From: an uncultured Oscillospiraceae bacterium
Lineage (GTDB): Bacteria; Bacillota_A; Clostridia; Oscillospirales; Oscillospiraceae
Direction of reading: 5' to 3'
Length of the DNA stretch: 19,654 nucleotides
NCBI GenBank assembly: GCA_900754605.1
Contig: CAAEDK010000281.1
Coordinates: 1 to 19,654 of the forward strand
Numbering within the stretch: position 1 is the first letter of the stretch; every line of letters begins with the position of its first letter. Made by a program: the position numbers and the translations under genes. The notes beneath the pieces are model-generated. The model ran no database searches, had not been told where the DNA came from, and saw nothing but the letters and a program-made list of their open reading frames with translations. Shown piece by piece: positions 13,051 to 19,654 of the stretch.

Positions 13051-14799
13051 TCAAGACAGACTCCAACCGGCAGAGTTCATACGGATATGGACGAAATCCT
13101 GATAAATACCGGGTTGTTTCATCAACTCCTCATGAGTGCCATGCTGCGAGATCCGTCCGTCGCTGATGACCAAAATCTGGTCGGCGTTCTGGATGGTGTT
13201 CAAACGGTGGGCGATGACCAGCAGGGTCTTACCCTTTACCAGCTCAGAGATGGCCTCCTGAATGTAGCTCTCGTTGTCGGTGTCCACACTGGCGGTCGCC
13301 TCGTCCAAAATGACAATGGGAGCGTCTTTCAGAATGCAGCGGGCGATAGAGATGCGCTGTTTCTCACCGCCAGAGAGGGTTGCGCCGCCCTCTCCCACCA
13401 CAGTCTGAAACCCATCGGGCAGAGCCATGATGAAATCGTAGCAGCGGGCTTTTCTTGCCGCCTCATAGACCTCTTCTTCGGTGGCGTCTGGCTTGCCCAT
13501 ACTGATGTTGTTGTAGATCGTGTCCTGGAAGAGATACACGCGCTGGAAGACCATGCTGATGTGATCCATCAACTCTGCGAGGGGGACTTGCCGGGTATCC
13601 ACACCCCGGATGGCAACACTGCCGCTTTTCACATCCCACAGCCGGGCCAGCAGATTGGCGATGGTGGACTTCCCGCCGCCGGAGGGACCCACAAGAGCGG
13701 TCATGGTATTGGGCGACATAGAGAAACTGATGTGGTGCAGCACCTCCTTGTCCTGGTAGGCAAAGGCCACATCATGAAACCGCACCTCTGGCTGGCCGGG
13801 CTGTGCCTGAGCCGGAATATGCTGTTTCCCTGTGTCCGGGAGCTCCGGCTCATCCAATACAGCCTCAATACGATCCAGGGCGGCGTTCATCACGGTCAGG
13901 CGGGACGCCTCGCCATAAAGCGCCTTGAGCGGCCCGAACAGGTCAAAGACGAACAGGAGAACGCCCAGCACATAGGCCAGAGAAAGGACACCGCTCCGCT
14001 CCAGAAAGACCGACAGGCCAAAAATCGCGGCAATCCCAATTCCATAAAGGACATTCAGCCCCATGGTCCACGGGGTCATCTTCCGCTCAAAGGCGAGGGA
14101 TGTATTTCTGGACCGCTTGAAATTGTCGGTCAGTTCTTCCGACTTCTCGCCCAGCAGGTTATAGCTCTTGATGACCCCGATGCCCTCCACAAAGGACAGC
14201 ACCGCGTCCGTCAGCCGTTCACTCTGCTCCTGGCGGCCAGCGGCTTCCCGCAGGGAAACCTTGTTCATCCCTCTGGAAACCAGCCACGCCAGAATGGTCA
14301 CAAGGGCCGCGATCAGGCCCAGCTGCCAATTCAGATAGAACATGAACGCCAGCAGGACCAGGGAGGACAGCAGGTAGCTCATCATGTTGCCCAGCGTGCT
14401 CATGGCGACTTCTTCAATGAACACCATATCGGTGCTGAGGACAGAACTGATTTTGCCGATATTGCCGGAGGTGAAGTAGCCCATGGGCAGTTTCCGCAGG
14501 TGTCCACCCAGCTCCATGCGCTTCCCGGCAAACATCAGGTAGCCCGCCGCACTCTGGAGGCTGTCGCTGAGATAGTGGACCAGCATCTGCACCAGCACGG
14601 CCGCCGCGAGGCCAAGGCCCACATAGAGGCAGGTCTGCCCGGTCAGTGTTCCGGCGGCAAAGCCGCTCAACACCAAAAAGGCCAGGAAGATCGGCATTTT
14701 AGACAGGATCGACTCCACAAACGCGCAGGCAAAAGCGCCCTGAATACGCCCTTTATATGGACCGGCAAGTTTCAAAATCCTTGAAAACAGTGCAAACAT
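13051..14799 (-). CDS. ABC transporter permease/ATP-binding half (YbtQ/IrtB-like)
   Basis: A 582-aa half transporter: six-helix exporter-fold membrane domain (about 1-310) and a C-terminal ATPase with Walker A GPSGGGKST (about 369-377), Q-loop MVFQRVYLF, signature LSGGEKQR (about 475), Walker B ILDEATASVD (about 496) and switch His in IAHRLNT (about 529). All catalytic residues are present. Its ATG directly follows the TAA of the partner gene (TAAATG), so the two should be made in equal amounts and form a heterodimer. Known pairs of this type (YbtPQ, IrtAB) have the exporter fold but import iron-siderophore complexes. The ECF genes and metal regulator in the operon support a metal-chelate role; drug export is the alternative. 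Confidence 0.9.
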   Translation of the reverse strand: MFALFSRILKLAGPYKGRIQGAFACAFVESILSKMPIFLAFLVLSGFAAGTLTGQTCLYVGLGLAAAVLVQMLVHYLSDSLQSAAGYLMFAGKRMELGGHLRKLPMGYFTSGNIGKISSVLSTDMVFIEEVAMSTLGNMMSYLLSSLVLLAFMFYLNWQLGLIAALVTILAWLVSRGMNKVSLREAAGRQEQSERLTDAVLSFVEGIGVIKSYNLLGEKSEELTDNFKRSRNTSLAFERKMTPWTMGLNVLYGIGIAAIFGLSVFLERSGVLSLAYVLGVLLFVFDLFGPLKALYGEASRLTVMNAALDRIEAVLDEPELPDTGKQHIPAQAQPGQPEVRFHDVAFAYQDKEVLHHISFSMSPNTMTALVGPSGGGKSTIANLLARLWDVKSGSVAIRGVDTRQVPLAELMDHISMVFQRVYLFQDTIYNNISMGKPDATEEEVYEAARKARCYDFIMALPDGFQTVVGEGGATLSGGEKQRISIARCILKDAPIVILDEATASVDTDNESYIQEAISELVKGKTLLVIAHRLNTIQNADQILVISDGRISQHGTHEELMKQPGIYQDFVHIRMNSAGWSLS

Positions 14800-16584
14800 T
14801 TAGTTTCCCTCCTTTGCGGTATGTACTTTCCATTCGGCGCTGTCCTGGGCCGCCTTCCACAGCTTTTGATATTCCGGGCAGGACTGGATCAGATCCTGAT
14901 GCTTTCCTGACGCAACCAGTTTGCCGTGGTCTACGACGCAAATTTGATCGGCGTTCATAATCGCGGGCAGCTTATGGGCGATGACCACCAGAGTCTTGCC
15001 CTTCACCAGCTCCGCAATCGCCGCCTCCATCTTTTCCTCGTTCTCGGGATCGGCGTAGGCGGTGGCCTCGTCAAGCACCACAATAGGGGCGTCCTTCAGG
15101 ATGGCACGGGCCAGAGATATGCGCTGGCGCTGACCGCCGGAGAGCATCTTACCCGCATCGCCCGCCATGGAGTGAATTCCTTGGGGCAGCTTCTCCAGAA
15201 ACTCCATGCACTGGGCCTTGCGCGCTGCCTCCAAGACCTCCTCATCGGTAGCGTTCAACCGTCCAATGCGGATATTTTCCAGCAGAGAGGTGTTGAACAG
15301 GTATTGATCCTGCGCCACATAGGAAATACGGCTGTTCAGGGCTTCCAGGCTCATGTCGCACAGCTTCTGCCCGCCGATAGAGATGCTGCCTTTCTGCGGG
15401 TCATAGTAGTGGATCAGCAGTTTTGCCAGAGTGCTCTTGCCCGAGCCGGACTCTCCCACCAGGGCCGTTTTCTGTCCGGCCTTGGCCGTAAAGCTGATGT
15501 CGTGGAGTACCTCATCCTCCACCACCATGGGCTTTCCGTCCGGGCCGGGCTGTGTCTTGGTGTAGCCAAAGGAAACATGGTCATAAACGATGGTATCGTC
15601 CTTGCCGTGGAAGCTGTCAGGCGTCTGCTGAAGCTCCGGCGCGTCCAAAACCTGTTCCAGCGCAGAAATTTTGTAGTTGAGCTGGGGCATGGTGGGCAGG
15701 AAACCCAGGGATTTGAGGAGCGGCATCCCGATGCTCAGGGAGAGGCACAGCACCAAAATCAGGTCCGGCAGAGCCGACCAGCCGGAGAGGACAAACCACG
15801 CCCCCAGCGGCAGGGCCAGGATCACAGTGCAGGGCAAGAGGCTGCTGTAAATTGCCATCCAGGGCCACGCTGCCTTGTACCAGGCCAATGTATAATCCCG
15901 GTAATCCGAAACATCCTTGCGAAACCGCTCATAGGAGTCCGCGTCCTTGTTGAATACCTTGACAACCTCCATGCCGTTGATGTACTCAATGATAGTGTTG
16001 TTCATCTTCTGGCCGGCCATATAGTAGGGACCCATTTTCTTCATGCCAACCGAGTACATGGTCATCATGGCGATCAGGCTGATGGGGATGGAGGCCAGGG
16101 ACAGCAGCGCCAGCTTCCAGTCCACGAAAAACATAGCCACATAGACCGCGATGGGGACCATCAGGTTTGCGATCCCCTCCGGCATAGAGTGGGCCAGCAG
16201 GACCTCCAAACTGTCCACATCATCGACAAACAGCTTTTTGACTGTGCCGGTGCCCTTGTCCTGGATCACGCCCAGGGGCAGCTTCTCAAACCGCTTTTGC
16301 AGAGCGGTCCGCAGCCGGAGCAGCGTGTCATAGGCGGCCTTGTGCGAAAGATTGAGCCCCCAGCCATAGAGAACAGCCTGCAAGACCAGGCACACCAGCA
16401 CCAAAGCCACCCGCAGGATGAGAAACGAAGCCTCAATTTCCGCTCCCATCACCAGCGGAGCAATCACCTGGTAGGCCAGCACAAAGGGCAGGACGCCCAT
16501 CAAAACGCTGACCAGCACCACCGCTGTGGCCGCGTAGAGGCCCTTTTTATGCGGCCCCGCGTATTCAAATACCTTTTGAAACAT
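14800..16584 (-). CDS. ABC transporter permease/ATP-binding half (YbtP/IrtA-like)
   Basis: A 594-aa half transporter and partner of the gene that directly follows. The membrane domain covers about residues 1-320. The ATPase has Walker A GESGSGKST (about 378-386), Q-loop YVAQDQYLF, signature LSGGQRQR (about 483), Walker B VVLDEATAYAD (about 504) and a switch His in IAHKLPA (about 536). The D-loop reads TAYADPENE instead of the usual TASLD, a variation also expected in the YbtP/IrtA group as far as I recall. It lacks the siderophore-interacting reductase domain of mycobacterial IrtA. The start at 16584 has GGGAGG 9 bases upstream, 16 bases after the ECF ATPase gene. The substrate is inferred to be a metal chelate. 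Confidence 0.9.
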   Translation of the reverse strand: MFQKVFEYAGPHKKGLYAATAVVLVSVLMGVLPFVLAYQVIAPLVMGAEIEASFLILRVALVLVCLVLQAVLYGWGLNLSHKAAYDTLLRLRTALQKRFEKLPLGVIQDKGTGTVKKLFVDDVDSLEVLLAHSMPEGIANLMVPIAVYVAMFFVDWKLALLSLASIPISLIAMMTMYSVGMKKMGPYYMAGQKMNNTIIEYINGMEVVKVFNKDADSYERFRKDVSDYRDYTLAWYKAAWPWMAIYSSLLPCTVILALPLGAWFVLSGWSALPDLILVLCLSLSIGMPLLKSLGFLPTMPQLNYKISALEQVLDAPELQQTPDSFHGKDDTIVYDHVSFGYTKTQPGPDGKPMVVEDEVLHDISFTAKAGQKTALVGESGSGKSTLAKLLIHYYDPQKGSISIGGQKLCDMSLEALNSRISYVAQDQYLFNTSLLENIRIGRLNATDEEVLEAARKAQCMEFLEKLPQGIHSMAGDAGKMLSGGQRQRISLARAILKDAPIVVLDEATAYADPENEEKMEAAIAELVKGKTLVVIAHKLPAIMNADQICVVDHGKLVASGKHQDLIQSCPEYQKLWKAAQDSAEWKVHTAKEGN

Positions 16585-16600
16585 GATTTACAACCTCCCA

Positions 16601-18067
16601 TCAATGAAAATACTGTTCCGACAGAGCTTTCAATATCTGCGGCGTGAGCCGGTGGTTTTGAACGGCCCCCTGGTCGTCCAGCTGGACCACCTCCGTACAG
16701 GTCCGGACGATAAACTCGAAGTCGTGGGAAACCACAAACACGATCACGCCGGAAGCGGACAACTGCTCAATCAGCCGGCTGACCCGCACCATGGAGTCAT
16801 AGTCCAGGCCGCTGGTGGGCTCGTCAAAATAGATCACCGGGCTGTCCTTGACGATGGCCGCGCCAATGGTGACCCGCTGCTTCTGCCCGCCGGAGAGGGC
16901 CGCCGGGTGCTGCTCCCGGTATTCGGACAGCTCCAGCGCCTCCAGCGCGGCGTCCACCTTCTCTTTGCAGTCCTCCTGAATCCCCAGGGAGAGTTCTTCC
17001 TCCACACTGCTGGCAAAGAGCTGGTAATCCGTGTCCTGCATGACCAGATAGGACAGCGCCCGGCGCTGGCGTGGAGTGAGCTTCCTGCCGTCAAATGTGA
17101 TCTCGCCGTTCCGCTGCTTCAAGAGGCCGGTCAGGATGGACAAGAGGGTGGTCTTGCCCGCTCCATTATGGCCCAAGATGCCGATCACATCCCCAGCGTG
17201 GGCTTCAAAGCTGACATTCCGAAAGACCTCCTGCTCTTTCGGATAAGCAAAGGAAAGACCCTGCACACTCAGCAGGTGTTTCCCCATGGGGCGGCGTTCT
17301 TTCTCCTGATAATGCTCTGCATCCCGCTCCGGATATGCAGTCCGCAGCCCATAGGATATGCGCGTTTCCTCCGGTAAGGAACAGAACTGCTCCCTTGTAA
17401 ATTCCTGTTCGATTTTCCCGTTTTGTATGAGAAATACCCGGTCGATTAAATCACGCAGATAGTAAAAGCGGTGCTCCACCACAAAGATGGTGTATCCGTC
17501 CCGCTTCAATTTTCCCATGATCTCCGCAAGCCGCTTGGTGGCCGCGTAGTCCAAATTTGCGGAGGGCTCGTCAAAGATATAGACCTTTGGTGAAAGCGCA
17601 TAGACCGAGCCCACGGCGATCTGCTGCTTCTCTCCGCTGGACAGGGCCAAGATGCTCCGATTAAGATAATCCGTCAGTTCCAAATCTTTTGCGGCTTTTG
17701 CGATACGGTCAATGGTTTCCTCACGGGGGAGGCCCATATTTTCGCAGCCAAAGGCCAGTTCCCGCGTGGTGTCCGTCATGAAGAACTGGGAGCGCGGGTC
17801 TTGAAACACTGTTCCCACCTGTCCGGCCAACTGTGAGGGTTTCATTTCCAGCAGAGAGCGCCCGTCCATCACAAGGTCGCCCTGTATCTCACCGGGATAA
17901 AAGTGCGGGATCAGACCGTTGAGGGAGCGGATCAGCGTGGTCTTGCCACAACCACTTCGCCCGGTCAGGAGGACAAATTCGCCGGTCTGCACCGTCATAT
18001 CAATGCCACGGAGGGTAAAGTCCTTGCTCTCCTCATAGCGAAAGCTGAAATTCTGAAACGAGATCAT
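16601..18067 (-). CDS. ECF transporter double ATPase (EcfA-EcfA' fusion)
   Basis: A 488-aa protein with two full ABC ATPase domains in one chain. Domain 1 has Walker A TGRSGCGKTT (about 35-44), signature LSSGEKQQ (about 143) and Walker B IFDEPSANLD (about 167). Domain 2 has Walker A GHNGAGKTT (about 302), signature LSGGQKQR (about 392) and Walker B YFDEPTSGLD (about 415). In most ECF systems the two ATPases are separate genes; here they are fused, as is common for dedicated group I systems of Firmicutes. The ATG is one base from the EcfT stop, so it is translationally coupled. It powers uptake through EcfT and the S component. Confidence 0.93.
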   Translation of the reverse strand: MISFQNFSFRYEESKDFTLRGIDMTVQTGEFVLLTGRSGCGKTTLIRSLNGLIPHFYPGEIQGDLVMDGRSLLEMKPSQLAGQVGTVFQDPRSQFFMTDTTRELAFGCENMGLPREETIDRIAKAAKDLELTDYLNRSILALSSGEKQQIAVGSVYALSPKVYIFDEPSANLDYAATKRLAEIMGKLKRDGYTIFVVEHRFYYLRDLIDRVFLIQNGKIEQEFTREQFCSLPEETRISYGLRTAYPERDAEHYQEKERRPMGKHLLSVQGLSFAYPKEQEVFRNVSFEAHAGDVIGILGHNGAGKTTLLSILTGLLKQRNGEITFDGRKLTPRQRRALSYLVMQDTDYQLFASSVEEELSLGIQEDCKEKVDAALEALELSEYREQHPAALSGGQKQRVTIGAAIVKDSPVIYFDEPTSGLDYDSMVRVSRLIEQLSASGVIVFVVSHDFEFIVRTCTEVVQLDDQGAVQNHRLTPQILKALSEQYFH

Positions 18068-18068
18068 G

Positions 18069-18842
18069 TCACACCCTCCACAAGATGATTTCCCCGATTC
18101 GGGTCTGGTCCAGGACCAGCAGCGCCGCCATGAAAAGGATGCCCAGCAGGGACACCAGGATCTCCGGCCAAGAGAAACGAATGGGGCGCAGGGCGTACCG
18201 TTTGCACTCCAGCTCCAGCCCCCGGGTAGTGCCGGAGGCCGCCAGCTCGTCCGTGACCTTCAGGCACCGCATCAGCAGGGGAATTAAAATATACTCAATG
18301 GTGGCAAGAGGATGAGATACCCGTTTCCACAAGGTATCACTGATCCCCCGGATGTCCATGGTGCTGCGGATCTGCCGGTATTCGATCCGCAGGGTGGGGA
18401 TATAGCGGAACATGACCACCAGCGGGATCGTCACCGCCTGGGGAAGCCGCATCCGCTGGAGTGCTACCATCAGGTCGTCCATGTAGGTAGTCCGCAAAAT
18501 CCAAAGGCCCATCATCACAATGGGGATCAGCTTCAAAAGCGTCACACCGAACACGCTCATAATCACGCTCAATACCGGCACCTGCACATAACGGAGTAAG
18601 GCGTTGAGATAGGCGACGATGATGTAGGCCGCAATCATCTTCAAGGCCCACTTTCCCCCGTTTCCTACGGCGATAAACAGGCCATACACCAGCATGAGCG
18701 CGAGGCTGACCACCTCCCCGGCCAAAAAGTAACTGACAAACCCGATACAGACCAAAAGTAAAATCTTGCAGCGGGGATCTAACAGTGCCGATCCATGAAG
18801 GGGCTGCTGTTCAATGATTTGTTTGATTTGTGATTCTTCCAT
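18069..18842 (-). CDS. ecfT: ECF transporter transmembrane component EcfT
   Basis: A 257-aa membrane protein with about five hydrophobic segments (for example CKILLLVCIGFVSYFL, VVSLALMLVYGLFIAV, ILVSLLGILFMAALLVL) and the two cytoplasmic coupling-helix motifs of EcfT/CbiQ: DIRG at 163-166 and TTRG at 205-208, the Ala-Arg-Gly-type signatures that contact the ATPases. The HGSALLDPRCKILLL start is typical of the family. It lies between the S component and the fused ATPase, giving the complete ECF set in one operon. A hairpin in the 115-base gap before it may limit its expression relative to the S component. Confidence 0.92.
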   Translation of the reverse strand: MEESQIKQIIEQQPLHGSALLDPRCKILLLVCIGFVSYFLAGEVVSLALMLVYGLFIAVGNGGKWALKMIAAYIIVAYLNALLRYVQVPVLSVIMSVFGVTLLKLIPIVMMGLWILRTTYMDDLMVALQRMRLPQAVTIPLVVMFRYIPTLRIEYRQIRSTMDIRGISDTLWKRVSHPLATIEYILIPLLMRCLKVTDELAASGTTRGLELECKRYALRPIRFSWPEILVSLLGILFMAALLVLDQTRIGEIILWRV

Positions 18843-18868
18843 TCCAATGCCTCCCTATCCAAATCAAA

Positions 18869-18894
18869 GCGCGGGGCCATTTTCAGCCCCGCGC
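18869..18894 (-). terminator. Intra-operon hairpin between S component and EcfT genes
   Basis: A perfect 9-bp GC stem (GCGCGGGGC, 18869-18877 with 18886-18894) with an 8-nt loop. The minus-strand tail is TTTGATTTGG, a weak U-tract. It is probably a partial terminator or an mRNA-stabilising 3' end for the S component message. Confidence 0.55.
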
Positions 18895-18957
18895 CCTGAG
18901 ATCAGGCAGCCCGCTTGCCTGCGTTTGTCTGATTGACTGCCGAGGGGCTGTGCCTTG

Positions 18958-19560
18958 TTATTTGACTGAAACGAGTCCGGCTTTGATAAAGTGCTTCTTC
19001 AAAGCCTTCTGCCCAATCACGGCGCCGATCAGTCCACCCACCAGGCCGGCCGCAACGATGACCACCAGCATAGGGACGGAGGTGATGTTCAGCATCCCGT
19101 CTATGTACTCCTGGGCAATGTTGTTCTTCTCCATGGCGCCCACAAAGGCGCTCTGGAGGAACTTGATGGGGCAGATGGCGCTGAAGGCAAAAATGGCGCT
19201 GAACAGGGCGTAGGCCACGGTCATGGACTTCATGGTGATTTCCTTTCGGCCCATGACCAGAAAATCGCAGATCACGCCGCCGATCACCAAGCCGATGGGG
19301 ATAAACCAGAAAGCGCCCACCAGCAGGAACAGGATGGCTTGGATTGCGGAGCAGATAGTGAACACACCTTTTTTCGGCACCTTAGCCAGTAAGAGCATCA
19401 TCACGATACCATTGGGAATTGCAACAACAGATGGGTAGAACACATTGGTCACTGGACCAGCAACACTCATAATGGTGCTGATAATCATGCAGATGATCCA
19501 CATGAGGGCGGTCAGGACGCCGATCAGGATAAAATCTTTCGCATTCAACTTTTGTTTCAT
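18958..19560 (-). CDS. ECF transporter S component, MptD/Trep_Strep-like
   Basis: A 200-aa protein with about six hydrophobic segments: FILIGVLTALMWIICMIIST, PNGIVMMLLLAKV, AIQAILFLLVGAFWFIPIGL, VAYALFSAIFAFSA and VPMLVVIVAAGLVGGLIGAV. This pattern, with the MKQKLNAKDFILIGVLTAL opening and a C-terminal GxxxGxxIGxKxLKKHF, fits the MptD/Trep_Strep family of substrate-binding subunits, which occur next to EcfT, a double ATPase and YbtPQ-like pairs. The start at 19560 has AGGAGG 6 bases upstream; a longer frame to 19626 passes through a hairpin and has no site. The exact ligand is not established; a metal or metal chelate is inferred from the operon. Confidence 0.85.
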   Translation of the reverse strand: MKQKLNAKDFILIGVLTALMWIICMIISTIMSVAGPVTNVFYPSVVAIPNGIVMMLLLAKVPKKGVFTICSAIQAILFLLVGAFWFIPIGLVIGGVICDFLVMGRKEITMKSMTVAYALFSAIFAFSAICPIKFLQSAFVGAMEKNNIAQEYIDGMLNITSVPMLVVIVAAGLVGGLIGAVIGQKALKKHFIKAGLVSVK

Positions 19561-19592
19561 GCTTTGCCTCCTATTACAATAAATTTGGACAG

Positions 19593-19619
19593 GAAAGCCG
19601 GGCAGCCAGTCCGGCTTTC
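19593..19619. other. Leader hairpin before the transporter operon
   Basis: A 10-bp stem with one G-T pair (19593-19602 with 19610-19619). On the plus strand the tail is T/C-rich; on the minus strand there is no U-tract. It lies in the 5' leader of the transporter operon. The promoter and any metal-regulator box must lie nearby or beyond the window edge; no DtxR-type palindrome was found in the 94 bases seen. Confidence 0.4.
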
Positions 19620-19654
19620 TTTCCATCTCGTGCCTAAGCTACAATAAGAGGAGC

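Noticed and set aside
13033..14784. 583-codon open frame on the plus strand
   Set aside because: It is antisense to the ABC half-transporter at 13051-14799, which has all ATPase motifs. The antisense product is His/Gln/Gly-rich with no recognisable domain, a usual effect of GC-rich codon use.
14926..16647. 573-codon open frame on the plus strand
   Set aside because: It is antisense to the second ABC half-transporter, with low-complexity composition and no ribosome site or domain.
16583..17377. 264-codon open frame on the plus strand
   Set aside because: It is antisense to the double ECF ATPase, whose motifs are complete.
1..19654. CRISPR arrays, tRNA or rRNA genes, insertion sequences and attachment-site repeats
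   Set aside because: No regularly spaced repeats, cloverleaf-like sequences, transposase motifs or matching direct repeats at the ends of the accessory block were found by reading. A computed repeat search could still find short att sites.

Overview
The window looks like a chromosomal segment of a moderately GC-rich gut Firmicute (Clostridia, Oscillospiraceae/Lachnospiraceae-like). The reasons are strong AGGAGG-type ribosome sites, intrinsic terminators with U-tracts, an ECF-type transporter with an MptD/Trep_Strep-like S component, and closely packed small genes of the sort carried on integrative elements of these bacteria. The species cannot be named from the sequence.

Layout. (1) Positions 1-596 hold the 3' end of a half-size ABC transporter of the YbtP/YbtQ/IrtAB type, with its terminator. 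(2) Positions about 600-11480 are an accessory block. Two leftward units (6636 to 3876, then 3680 to 810) carry eleven genes: two small acidic proteins, a minimal radical-SAM protein, a 217-aa unknown, a Cys-rich zinc-ribbon protein, several unknowns and a solitary N6-adenine-type DNA methyltransferase. A gene-free stretch follows (6637-7183), with a predicted small RNA on the minus strand that has its own promoter and terminator. Next comes a leftward XRE regulator, whose consensus promoter contains twin palindromic operators. A rightward unit (8325 to 11160) has five unknown genes, two of them Cys-rich, and a small leftward gene closes the block. (3) Positions about 11500-12660 are a graveyard: a frameshifted relic of a DtxR-family regulator, an intact small membrane protein with a good promoter and ribosome site, and a broken OmpR-type response-regulator DNA-binding domain. 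(4) Positions 12666-19560 are a leftward six-gene operon: S component, EcfT, a fused double ATPase, two half-size YbtPQ/IrtAB-like ABC proteins and a DtxR/MntR-family metal regulator.

How they fit together. The right-hand operon reads as a complete metal or metallophore uptake system under a metal-sensing regulator. No metallophore biosynthesis gene is visible, so use of compounds made by other organisms is an inference. The truncated ABC gene at the left edge is a paralogue of the same family, and the DtxR relic lies between the two, so the accessory block appears to sit among duplicated metal-uptake loci.

The accessory block is the best candidate for an undescribed system: radical SAM, zinc-ribbon, methyltransferase and many unrecognised proteins, organised around an autoregulated XRE switch. 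No integrase, relaxase, transposase, tRNA, CRISPR array or known defence nuclease is visible.
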